From Agrocybe praecox (taxonomy: Eukaryota; Basidiomycota; Agaricomycetes; Agaricales; Agrocybaceae), in the NCBI GenBank assembly GCA_964017145.1, contig CAXHKQ010000199.1, positions 1-21,715 on the forward strand: a stretch of 21,715 nucleotides of DNA, in the 5' to 3' direction. The first letter of the stretch is position 1; every line of letters starts with the position of its first letter. A program made the translations under genes and the position numbers. This document shows positions 1-10,314 of the stretch, piece after piece. The notes beneath the pieces are model-generated. The model was given only the letters and a program-made list of their open reading frames with translations. It searched no databases and was not told the origin of the DNA.

Positions 1-509
1 ATCTCGCGTCATTTCTACCAGCGCGCAGCATTCAATGTAGCACACACTCGTTCCGCAGACACCACTCCGCACTGTTGATTGGATGTGTGTTCGAACGGCG
101 CGCGCGCAAGTTGTGCGTAAAAGTGTGTCAACCATTCGATCGCGATCGCCGCAGATCATCGCTGCGGTTCACACACCGCCTTTTCATGCTGCACAGATCG
201 TCAAAACGCGTACGCATAATCTGTCTGCTGCTGATGCTGCGAGAGTGTTGCGGTGAAAAGTGATCTGCGCAAAAGTGATCGTGACTGATGTGCAAACAGA
301 ACTCACGCACACATGATCATCTTGATCGCAGTGCGATTGTTGTTGTTGGTTGGGTTTGTTGTTGTGAGGTATGCGGAGTGAGGTGTGTGTGTCTCTGCGA
401 GTGAAACTCTCTGCGATCTTGTCTAGCCAAAAGTGATCTTACACACAAATAGCAGCATACAGCATAACTAAACTAGACAACATAGATTTACGGGCTGCTG
501 AGAACTGAA

Positions 510-546
510 ACACACATGCACACATGCACACACATACTCACATACC
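510..546. repeat. CA-rich imperfect microsatellite
   Basis: Interrupted CA/TGCA tandem repeat of about 37 bases in the upstream region of the LHFPL gene. It is one of several such tracts in the window and is typical of dipteran intergenic DNA. Confidence 0.6.
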
Positions 547-808
547 AGCACATTCATATACCGACCACAGCCACTGATCTCACCGATCGTTGCTGCTGAG
601 CGCTGCTGAGTAATCCGCTTTCGTTAAAATGTCAAATCGTGCTGCATTCTGCCGAAGCATGAAATAATTCGTTTTTATTTCGCTTGCACAAGTCTTTTTT
701 CGAGTGCTTCATGCAGCAACTTGCAACATCGCTTAGACACCGACGACGATGGCGATGTACTGGCAAACGACACGATCCAGAGACAAATTGTTAACATTTC
801 GCACGCAC

Positions 809-1234
809 TACCTGGCGTCATAATAGTTCGTACACCTGAAAAATTGTATCAATTGTGTTCGCTCCAGTCGAATGTTATGGTCTCCTAACCAAAGACGAAA
901 TACAGATATTTTGTATGGAAACAAATATTTTATTTCACGCTCCATACAAAAAATCGGGATTTCGTGTATGGTTATTAGACCATAACTTTTGACTGGAGTG
1001 AACTAGAACAATGGTCGTATACTCTAATTAATGGGAATGAAATTATGCACAAATCCGGTACATAAAAAGGGTGAGGGTGCCCTTAGCCAGAGTTGAGTTG
1101 TCTCGAATACAATAGAATGAGGTTAATTCCACAAAACTGCATCATTACAATGTGTGTGGATGTCTCTGATGAATAGATGGACGAACACGATTAATGCAAA
1201 TTTCCAGGTGTGCGAACTATTATGACGCCAGGTA
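809..1234. mobile_element. TA-flanked MITE with 28 bp terminal inverted repeats
   Basis: Bases 811-838 (starting CCTGGCGTCATAATAGTTCG) and the reverse complement of 1205-1232 agree at 27 of 28 positions. The element is bounded on both sides by TA (809-810 and 1233-1234), the target duplication of Tc1/mariner-superfamily transposition. It is 422 bp long with no coding capacity, so it is a non-autonomous miniature element. Off-centre inside it lies a second foldback at about 857-1004, with arms of about 60 bases roughly 80% alike. Each arm reads from CTCCAGTC through TTATGGTCT to TTTTGTATGG, so one element may have inserted into another. The superfamily call rests only on the TA duplication and TIRs. 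Confidence 0.85.
857..1004. repeat. Inner foldback nested in the 811-1232 MITE
   Basis: Arms of about 60 bases (857-918 and 943-1004) are inverted copies of each other, roughly 80% alike by eye, around a spacer of about 24 bases. The core TTGTATGGA...TCCATACAA also occurs in the middle of the larger palindromic element near 8408-8454. The arm sequence, including TTATGGTCTC, recurs at about 12340-12400. It therefore belongs to a dispersed family rather than being a chance hairpin. Confidence 0.65.
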
Positions 1235-2074
1235 GTATATCCAAGCCAACGCTTATGCACCTCAATCACATTACAAATTAAAAGTCACTTGACCGGTTTT
1301 AATTTCTACAATTAACAAACCGGAGCAAATGTGCACGTTTCACACGGTCCGAGCAGCAATATGGATTTCACCATTTGCATTTGCCGCATTTTCTTGTCTC
1401 GGCCACCACGATGAGTGTGTTGAGCAGTTGGACTGGTCTTGAGCGAGCGGGCGGGCGAACGTGATTTGTGCATGGATCGTTTGTCTCGATATCGCCAACG
1501 TTGAGATCACCAATTGAGTAAACGTGTCTATTCGTTTGGTTTCACATTTGTATCTGATCACATCGATCTAAAAATATGCTGTAGCATCGTTTGTCATTTG
1601 TCCTAATAATTAGTTCAATATGGAATATCCTAATCCTTGAAATCACCAGAGGACAAATATTTTATTGATGCTGTTTTAAATACCAGCATGTTAAGTGGAA
1701 TGCTTAAACCAATTTTTGTATCATCCATGCAAACTTTTCGATCTACCTTGTAGATTTGCATGCGTGCTCGGACGCTCGGACCTCTCACAATAACTTGTCA
1801 CGGTCGCGCAGCAAAGAATGTGCTAACTCAAATGTTTAGGTTTTGCTTGTCTGCACAGCTCATTCGTACAATCATCATCGCGTTTTATTTCTAACGGCAT
1901 AACCTTTCTAAATTAGTCGATTGCAATAAACTCAACACACGGACCATGCCAACACACAACTCGTACCACATTCCTAATACATCGACATCCGTTTAGTTCG
2001 ATTGCCGAAGGAAAGAACACACTCTACTCACACACAGACACCACACAATTGAGTGCTGATAAACCGCCGCCACA

Positions 2075-5000
2075 ATGGGCACAAAAATCGAGTACGTCGA
2101 CACCTCGCACATGCACGCGACCAACTACATTCGCAACTCCAAAGCCATTGCGGTGCTGTGGGCAATCTTCACAATATGCTACGCGATCATCATTGCAGTG
2201 GCATTCCTCACACCTGGTAAGATTAATGTGGCTGCTGCGGTAATTAGTCAGCCGATTTCGGAGCCTCATCGAAATGTCGGTTTTTGCCGTGCGAATCATT
2301 GCAGAGTGGGTCGGCGATCTGGACTCGGAGAACGCCGGTCGGCTCGGCCTGTGGCAGGTGTGCCAGAAGATGGAGCTGTCCGACAGCTGCCCGCGGCAAC
2401 TGATCGATGTGCTGACCATTCCGTCGATGCCGTTCCAGGTGCGATGGGTGCAATACGCAATTAACCCGTTCGAAGCGTTCTAATGTTGGTGGGGAACACA
2501 TTTGTTTGGCCAACACAGGTTGCGACGATCTTCGTCGGCATTAGCGTGGCCACGGCGGTGCTCACCATTCTGGCGCTGGTGCTGATGTTCTTCATGAAGA
2601 CGACGACGGTCTTTCACATCTGCGGTTGGCTGCAGATTCTGTCGGGTAAATAATTTCCGACAGCGGATAAAATCGGTTACGCGATAACATTTATGATGAT
2701 TGTGCGCAATCGCGAGTGACGAGGGCTTTGGGCTTAGGGTGCTGTGCATTTGCATGAGCCGCCAAATTATATACTGCCATGGTAGTACAGTTATAAACAC
2801 AACAACTGTGATTATTATGAATATACATGGTATATTTTCCACAATGCAACATAAATGCAATATAATCATACGAGAGCCTCGGCTGTGGTGATGAATAGAG
2901 TGTATAGCGTTCGTATGCTTCACTTCGGTTCGAACGAAGTTGAGCATATTTTCTGTGCAGTTTGCAGACGGCGGTTTTGCTTTGTATGTGCCGCTAATTA
3001 GTTCGTCAACGCCGTCATCACGTGCAGCATGAGGCATGAGGCATTGCACTTCACGTATATAAATATGTGTATGCGTTTGAGCGCCCTCGTCGCTCGCACG
3101 CCGCCGCTCGTCACAACAATGTGCGATAATATCAAAACAATAACACCGTGGTGCACATGCGGTGCTTGAACTGCGCTTTTGGGTTCGTGTGTAGGCAAAT
3201 CATGGTCGGCGACACTCGTCGTCGGCACGACAAAGTATATTCCCGTCGGCGTTGCGGCGACGACGACCGAAAAGCGCAGTGTCAACTCACGCTCACATAC
3301 CGCGTAATCATAGCTGTGTCTCTGGGTGTATTCAGTGGCGTATTTCGGGGATGTGCTCGATGTTAAAGAAGTATGAAGATTCAAAGTATAGAGAACTCAA
3401 TATTTGTTCCATTTGTTGCAATGCATGTTTCATAACAATAGGTAGATTCTCCATCAATCGGACACCCGCTAAATTGAAATATAAATATAAATATGGAAGC
3501 AATGGTCCGATTTTTATGTTCTTTGGAACACGCGTTGATATTTTAGATTTTCGCTTACAATATCATTGTTTTATGCACGACATAACATGGCCTAACAAAT
3601 GTAAACATAATAAAGTTCAGCTTTATCTGTTTGAAAATGTGATGCCCAACACGAATATGGTTCCAGATGCCTTTTATTGTTATTTTTCATCTCAGAAAAC
3701 ATCGCTAACTTTTTAAGAATAATCAAAGACTTTTAAAGAATAATTAAAGACTAATTAAAGACCTTATTTCTAAACAAGCATCAGACAAATTTAAAACAAC
3801 ACATTATCAGGCTCGATGGGCTCATTTCAAAACCGTCATATCGATGAAGTATGTCGATTGTATGTTCATAATGGCCGACTAAAACAGATAACATTTTGCC
3901 ATTCTCTATACCGTCACTGGTCTCAAATACATGGATTTATAGCTCGGAAAAGAAATGATTCTCCACAGAAAACAGCATAAGAAAATTCGGACTGCGCCAC
4001 TGCTTTTATCATTATAATCGTTTTCGAGCGAAACGGTTCAAGTGCGATGCGCGTTTGTATCGCACGTCTGATATGGAAAGTGAAAAGTGAACTGCTATGC
4101 TCTGAGCCTGTGCGTGTCCAGCGTGCTATCCGTGTCCATGATCTACACAAAACCAGTCGCGCACTCACACACACACAGATTTGCGACGAAAGTCGCCTGA
4201 GCCGTGCACACGATTCGCGCAATGTGTCATTATGCGCGCATGCTTATGCTGAACGTTGCGTTTGGCGATTCCACTTCAAAGTCACTCAAGCGCAGCAATG
4301 CGCACGCGCGTTTTGGTTCCAGCGCATAAAACACCGCGATTGCATAAGTTGTGCCGACGATGCCGATGCCCGGTGATCGGTAGGCGTGACACAGTTGAAC
4401 CAAGAAGCATACACACGAATGCAAAACACGCAGCAACATATCGGGCAATGCGCGTGTTTGGCTAACGGCGGCCGAAATGCAAACGAGCACGCAATGGATG
4501 AATGCATACGATATATGCACACAACACGACGTAATCACTCTGTCTAAACCGTATTATTTTCGCTTTCACGTTCAGCGATCTGCATGATCGTCGGCTGTGT
4601 ATCGTATCCGTTTGGCTGGAACTCGACGGAGTTCCGGCGGATATGCGGCCCGGAGGCGAACCGCTTCGATTTGGGGCTGTGCGGCATTCGGTGGGCCTAC
4701 CCGTTGGCGATTATCGGTAAGTATATTGTCGTCAGATTTTTTTTCCGAGTTATTTTGGACAGGTGAATCTTTAAAGATCCATGTTTATTCGTCGCTGATG
4801 CATTAAACTAATTTCAAACGAATCAAACAAATTTTAGGAAGTGTTCCGGATGAATCGCCATTTTCATATGTTTTTCGTTACAAATCAATGATTGTATTTC
4901 AGTGCATTCAAACAGTTGGGCTGGAAATTTGTATCTTTTGATAGTAGGACACATTTCTCTGATCAAATTATATGTGAATAATAATAATAATTGATCCATT

Positions 5001-6514
5001 GAAGGACAATTTAGAACATTTTACATCGGAAGGACTTTTGGTTCGTTGGATAATTAAATTTGATTGAAGCAACTTTTTTTATTGCGAAGAAATTTGTATC
5101 GGCGTATTTCATGTCCTTGTAAAAGTACGGGTTTCTAGTGGAACAAATTGAGGCCAATGCCAAAAAATGAACAGAAAGTGTTATCCCGGGTTTGGCCCAG
5201 TCGAAATTCAATATTTGCGATTTTTAAAATTTTGTACTGGCCATTTGGTCACTAGTCACCAAGGTTGATGCGCACTCTAAACGCTCAAATGTTGCTATTA
5301 CCGACAAAAACATAAATAAAGTAACAAAATAATTTCGGAAGAAATAAAAGCACGGTTGATGGACATCGCTGATACACTAGTAATAAAAAAATAAATGTTT
5401 GGACATTTCTGAAATATGATCTTGGTCATGCGAAAGCTCTTAGTGAAATGTCTGCCGCGCGATCTCGAAATAATCCAATATAAAGAAAAAAATTCGAAGA
5501 AATGGCAATGAATTGCAGCCCCATTTACGGCATTATCCGGATTTGACCCTTATTAAATAATTTATGCCTTCAGACCTCTAAAGAATTCTCGCTATGAAGT
5601 GCCTTAGCACCGATGAAAAAGTTATCGAACAAAATACATACTACCCCAATACACCTAAGTTGGGACACTTGTATTCCAGGGGTTCATGCCCAGAGCCGAC
5701 GTTTTCAAGAACTTTTAATGATTGAGTTATGTTCATTTACTAAGTACTCAACTTTTTTCGAGTTTGAGCATTGTAGAGCATTGAGCATTGTAGAGGAAAA
5801 CACGACCCAAAAAATAAAAAATCCACAACGAATTGCTCTAATTTGTTTGAGTGATGAGGTTTTGTGTGCTATTTCATTACCATTACCAATCATTTGAGTA
5901 TACCCACATCGTCTAAGTCACTCCTGCTCGAACTCGACAGAATGTTGAGTACTTAGTGAATGAACATAATATTGTTTACATTTCCCCATATACATTTTGT
6001 AGTACCATTTTGGCCAATTCTAATAGCGCAGAGTGTGATAAAGAAAAATCGTTGATCATGTGGAGATCATCAGCAATTGTTCATGAATTGTGTCACAAAA
6101 ATCAGTCAGGTTCATACACGATTGAATCTTTATAATAACATTTGCTAATTCAATACATCCGTTCTGCATTGTCCAGGCTGCGTGGACGGCTGCATTCTGG
6201 CGACGCTGGCCTTCATCCTGGCCACGCGACACGTGCGCCTGCAGCCGGAGCCCATGTACCAGAGCTCCATGTACAAGGGCGAGGTGAACAACGCCTATCT
6301 GACCGATGCGATCAGCATAGCCGGATCGCGCAAGTCGCTCAATATGCAGCCGGTGCTGCTGGTCGCTCCGCCCCATCATCATCTGAGCACCGGGCATCTG
6401 GGCGACGACACGATTTCGCAGTTCAGCAGCCGGACGGCGCAGCGATACGCCCGACCATCGGACTACCATCACCATGGCAGCGGCGGCGGGGGGTGGCGGT
6501 GGCGGTGGTCGTAG
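2075..6514 (+). CDS. Tmhs: LHFPL-family tetraspan membrane protein (Tmhs / LHFPL3-4-5-like)
   Basis: Five coding exons (2075-2216, 2305-2438, 2519-2645, 4576-4716, 6177-6514), all with GT-AG junctions and compatible phases, give 293 residues. The start lies in a good context and precedes the family N-terminal block (NYIRNSKAIAVLWAIFTIC, residues 17-35). Four membrane segments lie near residues 24-45, 93-118, 123-146 and 174-198. The first outer loop has the family GLW..C signature (63-67) and Cys76. The second has Cys158/Cys170, a glycosylation sequon at Asn150, and the RWAYPLAIIG block (173-182). Vertebrate LHFPL5 is a subunit of the hair-cell mechanotransduction complex with protocadherin-15 and TMC proteins; LHFPL4 is an auxiliary subunit of GABA-A receptors. 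In insects a role in sensory or neuronal membranes is inferred. The C-tail (199-293) is longer than in vertebrates, which have about 220-240 residues in all. It is His-rich and ends just after a G-run that may carry a frameshift. Family assignment is firm; orthology to Drosophila Tmhs is likely. Confidence 0.93.
2646..4575 (+). other. Intron 3 of the LHFPL gene
   Basis: A 1.93 kb intron between the exon ending in CGWLQILS and the exon beginning with AICMIVGC. The first part is AT-rich. From about 4020 to 4560 it becomes GC/CA-rich, with many CGCG and CACAC stretches, but no open frame there joins the flanking exons in phase or resembles a protein. An AATTAAAGAC-type short tandem repeat sits at about 3716-3764. 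The longest open frame (3252-3716, plus) resembles no family I know. Confidence 0.75.
3716..3764. repeat. Short AT-rich tandem repeat (TTAAAGACT-like units)
   Basis: Three to four imperfect copies of a 14-18 base unit containing AAAGACT, separated by AATAATTA. It lies within intron 3 and has no recognisable function. Confidence 0.45.
4917..5220 (+). mobile_element. Decayed repeat, copy 1 (possible mariner-like remnant)
   Basis: Similar in the same orientation to 7167-7380. Shared blocks, in order, are GGCTGGAAA.T..GTATC.TTTGA.AGTAGGACACAT, TTTGATTGAAGCAA, and GAACA.AAAGTG followed by GGGTTT.GCC.CAG.CGAAA. The GGCTGGAAAGTCC-like start resembles terminal repeats of some mariner transposons, but no transposase frame survives, so classification is tentative. 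The collinear shared blocks show the two are copies of one sequence. Confidence 0.6.
5650..5972. mobile_element. Decayed palindromic TA element (relative of 8132-8775)
   Basis: The left side starts TA then CACCTAAGTTGGGACACTTG. It runs through CAGAGCCGACG, GAGTTATGTTCATTTACTAAG, ACACGACCCAAAAAAT and ATCATTTGAGTATAC, matching in order the left arm of the 8132-8775 element. At 5943-5970 the inverted block GAGTACTTAGTGAATGAACA returns, giving a truncated second arm. It keeps a TACTCAACTTT segment that one arm of the 8132-8775 element lacks. It is clearly older and more diverged than that element. Confidence 0.65.
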
Positions 6515-6790
6515 CGACTATCATCACTCGATGCATCAGTTCCAGTTGTAGACCTTGTAGACCGGTGGTCCAGTTGGATGGTGGTGATGAAGTGATGAGC
6601 ATTTTTATAGATTGAATTGCGTGTGTGGAAGGGTGACTGGAATTTGTGTGTTTTTATGTTCGATGTGTATTGTAAGTTGTATATTTTAGATGCCGCTGAC
6701 GAGCTTGCCGGGCACAAAATTAGAGCACGATTCGAGCTGGAGACGTTATTTAATGGAGATAATAAATGATATTTCGAGAATAATGGAATT
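6515..6790 (+). other. 3' UTR of the LHFPL gene
   Basis: Sequence from the stop codon to just past the polyadenylation signal at 6761. If the G-run at 6488-6493 holds one base too many, the coding region would continue to a stop at 6549-6551 and the 3' UTR would begin there. Confidence 0.6.
6761..6766 (+). terminator. Polyadenylation signal AATAAA (LHFPL gene)
   Basis: Canonical AATAAA about 250 bases after the stop codon, in an AT-rich context. It is the first such hexamer downstream on the plus strand. The cleavage site itself cannot be placed. Confidence 0.65.
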
Positions 6791-7166
6791 AGAGATCGGA
6801 ACTGTTCGATTTTTGAATATAGAATATAGATTAGATGACCCATCAATCGGATACTTTTTCTGAACACCCGTTCATTGTGTATTTTTCAACCAATTTTTAA
6901 CATCTATAAACATGTTGTTATCTAATTGATCCCCTCACATTTGTACAATACTGAGTTTTAATGTATGAACTAACTACATTCTGCAGAAAACGAAAAGCCT
7001 AAGGCATGTTTTACGTCGTTTCAAAATGTGCCCCTTCAAACGGACACTTTTTTCGAGAACCTACTACGTAAGACGTTATTGGAAATAATTTTAAAAGATT
7101 GAAATTATATTCCAGATTATGTATCGTTCTAGTTGGCGGTATTCACACTATTGGAAAATAAGCTAA

Positions 7167-7380
7167 CAGGCAGGCTGGAAAGTCCGTATCGTTTGAAAGT
7201 AGGACACATCTTTCATATAAAATTATTTTTGAATAATTAATATCGATTTATTTATTTGATTGAAGCAATATTTGTTATAACGAAAAAAATAGTATTTCTT
7301 GAAACACTGATGGGAAAAATGCGACTAGAGCCGAACATAAAGTGCTGATTGGGTTTCGCCTCAGCCGAAAAAAAATATCA
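7167..7380 (+). mobile_element. Decayed repeat, copy 2 (possible mariner-like remnant)
   Basis: Second copy of the repeat at 4917-5220, in the same orientation. It begins CAGGCAGGCTGGAAAGTCC and continues through GTAGGACACATCTT, TTTGATTGAAGCAA and GAACATAAAGTGCTG to CCTCAGCCGAAA. It is shorter than copy 1 because of internal deletions, and it has no coding frame. Confidence 0.6.
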
Positions 7381-8129
7381 CTGAAAGTGTTAACATTTTC
7401 TAACTGTAAAATAATACAAATTGAATTTTCGGAGAGCGCCGAAAGTCCGAAATGGTCCAGATACGCTCCACATGGTGAGGGATAATGTGATATATTTTAA
7501 GGCAAAAAATAAATCGTTCCATACGATAGGCGATGTTTCTCACTAAAATCTAGAAGATTAAAAATCGTGCTTGAGCACGTAAATAGATAATATTACTCAT
7601 GCTCCAAAGGACAAGATATTCGAATTCAAAGATTTAAATCGACCAACTGCATAACGGAGCAACGAACACGGCAACCAATAAAATATTTATAACGATCACT
7701 GCCATGATAGTTTCACAAACTTTGTTCTGTTCATCGAATTCCAATGTTTTTCTACACATTTCGACACTTTTCCAAGAAATATATATCAGTTGATTTTCTA
7801 CGCGTAGTTCAACATCTCTGGTGGCGACGACGAGTGAGTGATGGGAGATGGGATATATTCGAGAGGTTTGCGTCCAAGCTGTATGCCGTGAGGATTTGTA
7901 TCAGCGCCCTCTACATCTCAACAACAACGAGCACTCATGTGGGATGTATTCTGCAACGTATTTCGTTGAATATTTGTATTATCCGCGTACTTGTTCAAAG
8001 TTGATATTTCAAAATACAGCTTCACATTTTTGAAAATTTGATTTAAAGTTAAAACTCAAACTTATATAATTGCCAAAAACTATCAATCTTACCTCGTATT
8101 AAATTCAGTCTGTCAACATTTGCAGTATA

Positions 8130-8777
8130 TACACTAGTGGACTTATACTTAAGAACGATTCTATTTCTGAGTTCTTGGCCAGAGCCGATGTACTCTAGGA
8201 CTTCTGATGATGGAGTTATGTTCATTCACTAAGTGAAACACGACCCCAAAAAACTAAACGCAACAACGATTTTTGTACATTTTTTCGAATGATGATGTTC
8301 TGTGCATATTTTAATTACCTATCATTTGAGTATACTTGCTTCTCTCTTTGTCGATCCGTTATAAAGTTACGTCCTAAAAACTGAAGACGTAACACGATTT
8401 TTTTGTATGGAGAAAAATGAAAACTCCGATTTTATTGCACTCTCCATACAACATATTTCTGTTTCTTCTTAGGTTTTAGAGCGATTTTTAGAGCGATGCA
8501 AGTATACTCAAATGATTGATAATTAAAATGTGCAAAGAACCCCATCATTCGAAAAAATGTACAAAAATCGTTGTGGCTTTTAGTTTTTTGGGGTCGTGTT
8601 TCACTTTACGGTAAGGCTCAGTGTGTCCACACTATGGCTCCTACAATATTCAAACTTCACAGAAAGTTGAGTACTTAGTGAATGAACATAACTCCATCAT
8701 CAAAAGTCCTAGAATACATCGGCTCTGGCCGAGAACTCAGAAATATAATCGTTCTTAAGTATAAGTCCACTAGTGTA
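8130..8777. mobile_element. Palindromic TA-flanked foldback MITE
   Basis: Element 8132-8775 (644 bp) lies between TA dinucleotides at 8130-8131 and 8776-8777. The left terminus reads CACTAGTGGACTTATACTTA, and the right terminus is its exact reverse complement. The arms extend far inward (left to about 8341, right from about 8498) and are more than 90% alike by eye. The exception is a block of about 70 bases, 8604-8673, present only in the right arm. The centre is a smaller hairpin around TTGTATGGA...TCCATACAA (about 8408-8454). There is no coding capacity. TA duplication and long TIRs suggest a Tc1/mariner-type MITE. Confidence 0.88.
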
Positions 8778-9326
8778 TGTCATTGAGTGGTTTTACTTCG
8801 AATTCTAACCGTTGGCACATTTTACCACCTAACAAAAATGATAACAGTCAAACGCTTTCAATTATATTGATGGATAAAATTATTGAAAAAAATCAATGTG
8901 AAGCTAGATATTGAAAAATACCACGTTCGAGTGTAACACTAGTGTAGAAGCATTTCCAAATAATCCAGCGATAAATGGTCAAATTGCCAAACGATTTGTA
9001 TCACATATGCATTCCATATTCTCTTGATGATTCTCTAAGCGTTTCTGCAATATGTTACACCTTACACCCAATCTCCCATCCCATTCGCACCGCTGTTACA
9101 ATTTTCGGAAATCAATGAACCGAATTGGTATTTATAGTTTCGCACATCTCAATTCTCCACACATTATTATGCCGCACACGCCATCGATTCGGCTCCGGCT
9201 CCGCACTTGACGTCTCGGCGTCGGGACGCTTGCACAGCTGTTGTGGTGATTTACCTTGGTGTGTATACGTTTTGCGCTGTGCGAACGTAGTGAGGAAATT
9301 CGACGGAAATGGGACGCACATGATAT

Positions 9327-9475
9327 GATATTGCGGGAGCGGGTCATATGCCCGCAAAAAAAATAATCCCGCGTGTCGTTTGCCCGCAGTGTCATTTGCC
9401 CGCCACTAGAATCCCGCATGTCGAAATCCCGCATAAAAATTGCCCGTGTGTCGAAATCCCGCATAAAAATATGCC
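9327..9475 (-). repeat. Cluster A of TGTCGAAATCCCGC / TTTGCCCGC units
   Basis: About nine short units alternate between two forms: TGTCGAAATCCCGC-like (AATCCCGC) and TGTCATTTGCCCGC-like (TTGCCCGC). Read on the minus strand they match the units at 10302-10430. The cluster begins with the block GTCATATGCCCGCAAAAAA, which reappears inverted at the start of cluster B. The units look like subterminal repeats of a DNA element whose interior is the 0.8 kb up to cluster B. Confidence 0.7.
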
Positions 9476-9896
9476 CGTAAATATTTATTAGTAAACACAT
9501 AATAATGACATGTATACGGCACAGCGCACTTCTTTCAACCAATAATTACCAAATAAAATGAATGGAACGAAGTTTTTATTTAAATAGTGATATTTCGAAT
9601 TGTTATAGTTTGAATAAAATCCAATAAAGTTCCGAGAAACAAAACACGATGGACGACGCATACATCACCAGGTAAAAAAAGGCGATTAAAAGCAATGAGC
9701 CCGTTTCGACAAAAATTCGATAATAATTAACATGCCTTAACAAATTGAGTTAAAAATGGGCACGACCATTCGTCTATAGATATTAATTAGACACCAGTTT
9801 TGATGCCTCAATTTTTGGGACCCCAGATGATATTATCTAAGGTTCAGGAAACCATGAGACGACCCTGTCTGACGTCTTTTGCCTGACGTCTTTATC

Positions 9897-10255
9897 TTCA
9901 CCTGAACTTTCTCCTGTTTGTGTTCCTTTTTCTTGTACCTTTTCCTCTACTTACACTGTTACATGTTCCTTCTATTTTACCTTCACCTTCACCTTTACCT
10001 GTGCTGTTGTACCTGTCTGTGTACCTGTATATCCACCTGTGCACGCAGAGCACGCGTTCTTTCCTATATCCTTCCTTTACTCGTACGATACGATTACCTG
10101 TACCTTTACCTTTCTTAATTTTCACCTGTACAGTTTTGTTACCTGTACCTTCAGCTTTACATTTACCTGTACTGTTAGCTGTACTTGAACTTTTACCTGC
10201 ATCTTATACCTTTACCACTTTTACCTTCACCTTTACCTGTTGTTTTACCTGTCAG
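9897..10255. repeat. Pyrimidine-rich degenerate hexamer array (TTTACC / TGTACC)
   Basis: About 360 bases of imperfect tandem six-base units of the form (T/C)(T/G)(T/C)ACC, such as TTTACC, TTCACC and TGTACC, with occasional interruptions. Several frames stay open here only because of the low complexity; the resulting Leu/Tyr/Pro-rich peptides are not credible proteins. Confidence 0.75.
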
Positions 10256-10281
10256 AGTACCAAGAACGATCATTTAGAAGA

Positions 10282-10314
10282 GCAAAAAATCCCGTGCGCT
10301 GCGGGATTTTTTGC
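10282..10314. repeat. Perfect 13 bp hairpin at the cluster B boundary
   Basis: GCAAAAAATCCCG (10282-10294) is the exact reverse complement of 10302-10314, around the 7-base loop TGCGCTG. The same GCAAAAAA/CCCG block occurs near the outer edge of cluster A. The hairpin therefore marks an element junction where unit orientation flips. Confidence 0.75.

Larger units (their letters stand above)
1..2074 (+). other. Upstream / probable 5' UTR region of the LHFPL gene
   Basis: No convincing coding exon lies in this stretch, although it must hold the promoter and 5' UTR of the gene starting at 2075 unless they are further upstream. The first 300 bases are relatively GC-rich and resemble a first exon or promoter, but I cannot fix a start site or a donor. 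CA-rich low-complexity sequence lies at about 510-546 and again just before the start codon (about 2028-2046). An inverted-repeat transposon occupies 811-1232. The sequence just before the ATG at 2075 (CACA then ATGG) fits the insect translation-start consensus. The short open frames here are unrelated to any family I know and overlap repeats. Confidence 0.5.
4717..6176 (+). other. Intron 4 of the LHFPL gene, carrying two old repeats
   Basis: A 1.46 kb intron interrupting the fourth membrane segment (AIIG / CVDGC). The donor is GGTAAGT and the acceptor GTCCAG. It contains a repeat at about 4917-5220 that recurs downstream of the gene at about 7167-7380, and a decayed palindromic element at about 5652-5972 related to the element at 8132-8775. 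No additional exon is apparent. Confidence 0.75.

Noticed and set aside
2480..3049. 189-residue minus-strand open frame
   Set aside because: It lies antisense to LHFPL exon 3 and the adjoining intron; the plus strand has the family match and the splice sites.
3252..3716. 154-residue plus-strand open frame in intron 3 of the LHFPL gene
   Set aside because: AT-rich codon use unlike the real exons, no recognisable domain, no signal linking it in phase to neighbouring exons, and flanking splice sites that support a single intron.
5011..5211. 66-residue minus-strand frame in the possible mariner remnant
   Set aside because: No transposase catalytic motif or helix-turn-helix is visible. The similarity to the second copy is at the DNA level only, and the frame is not kept there.
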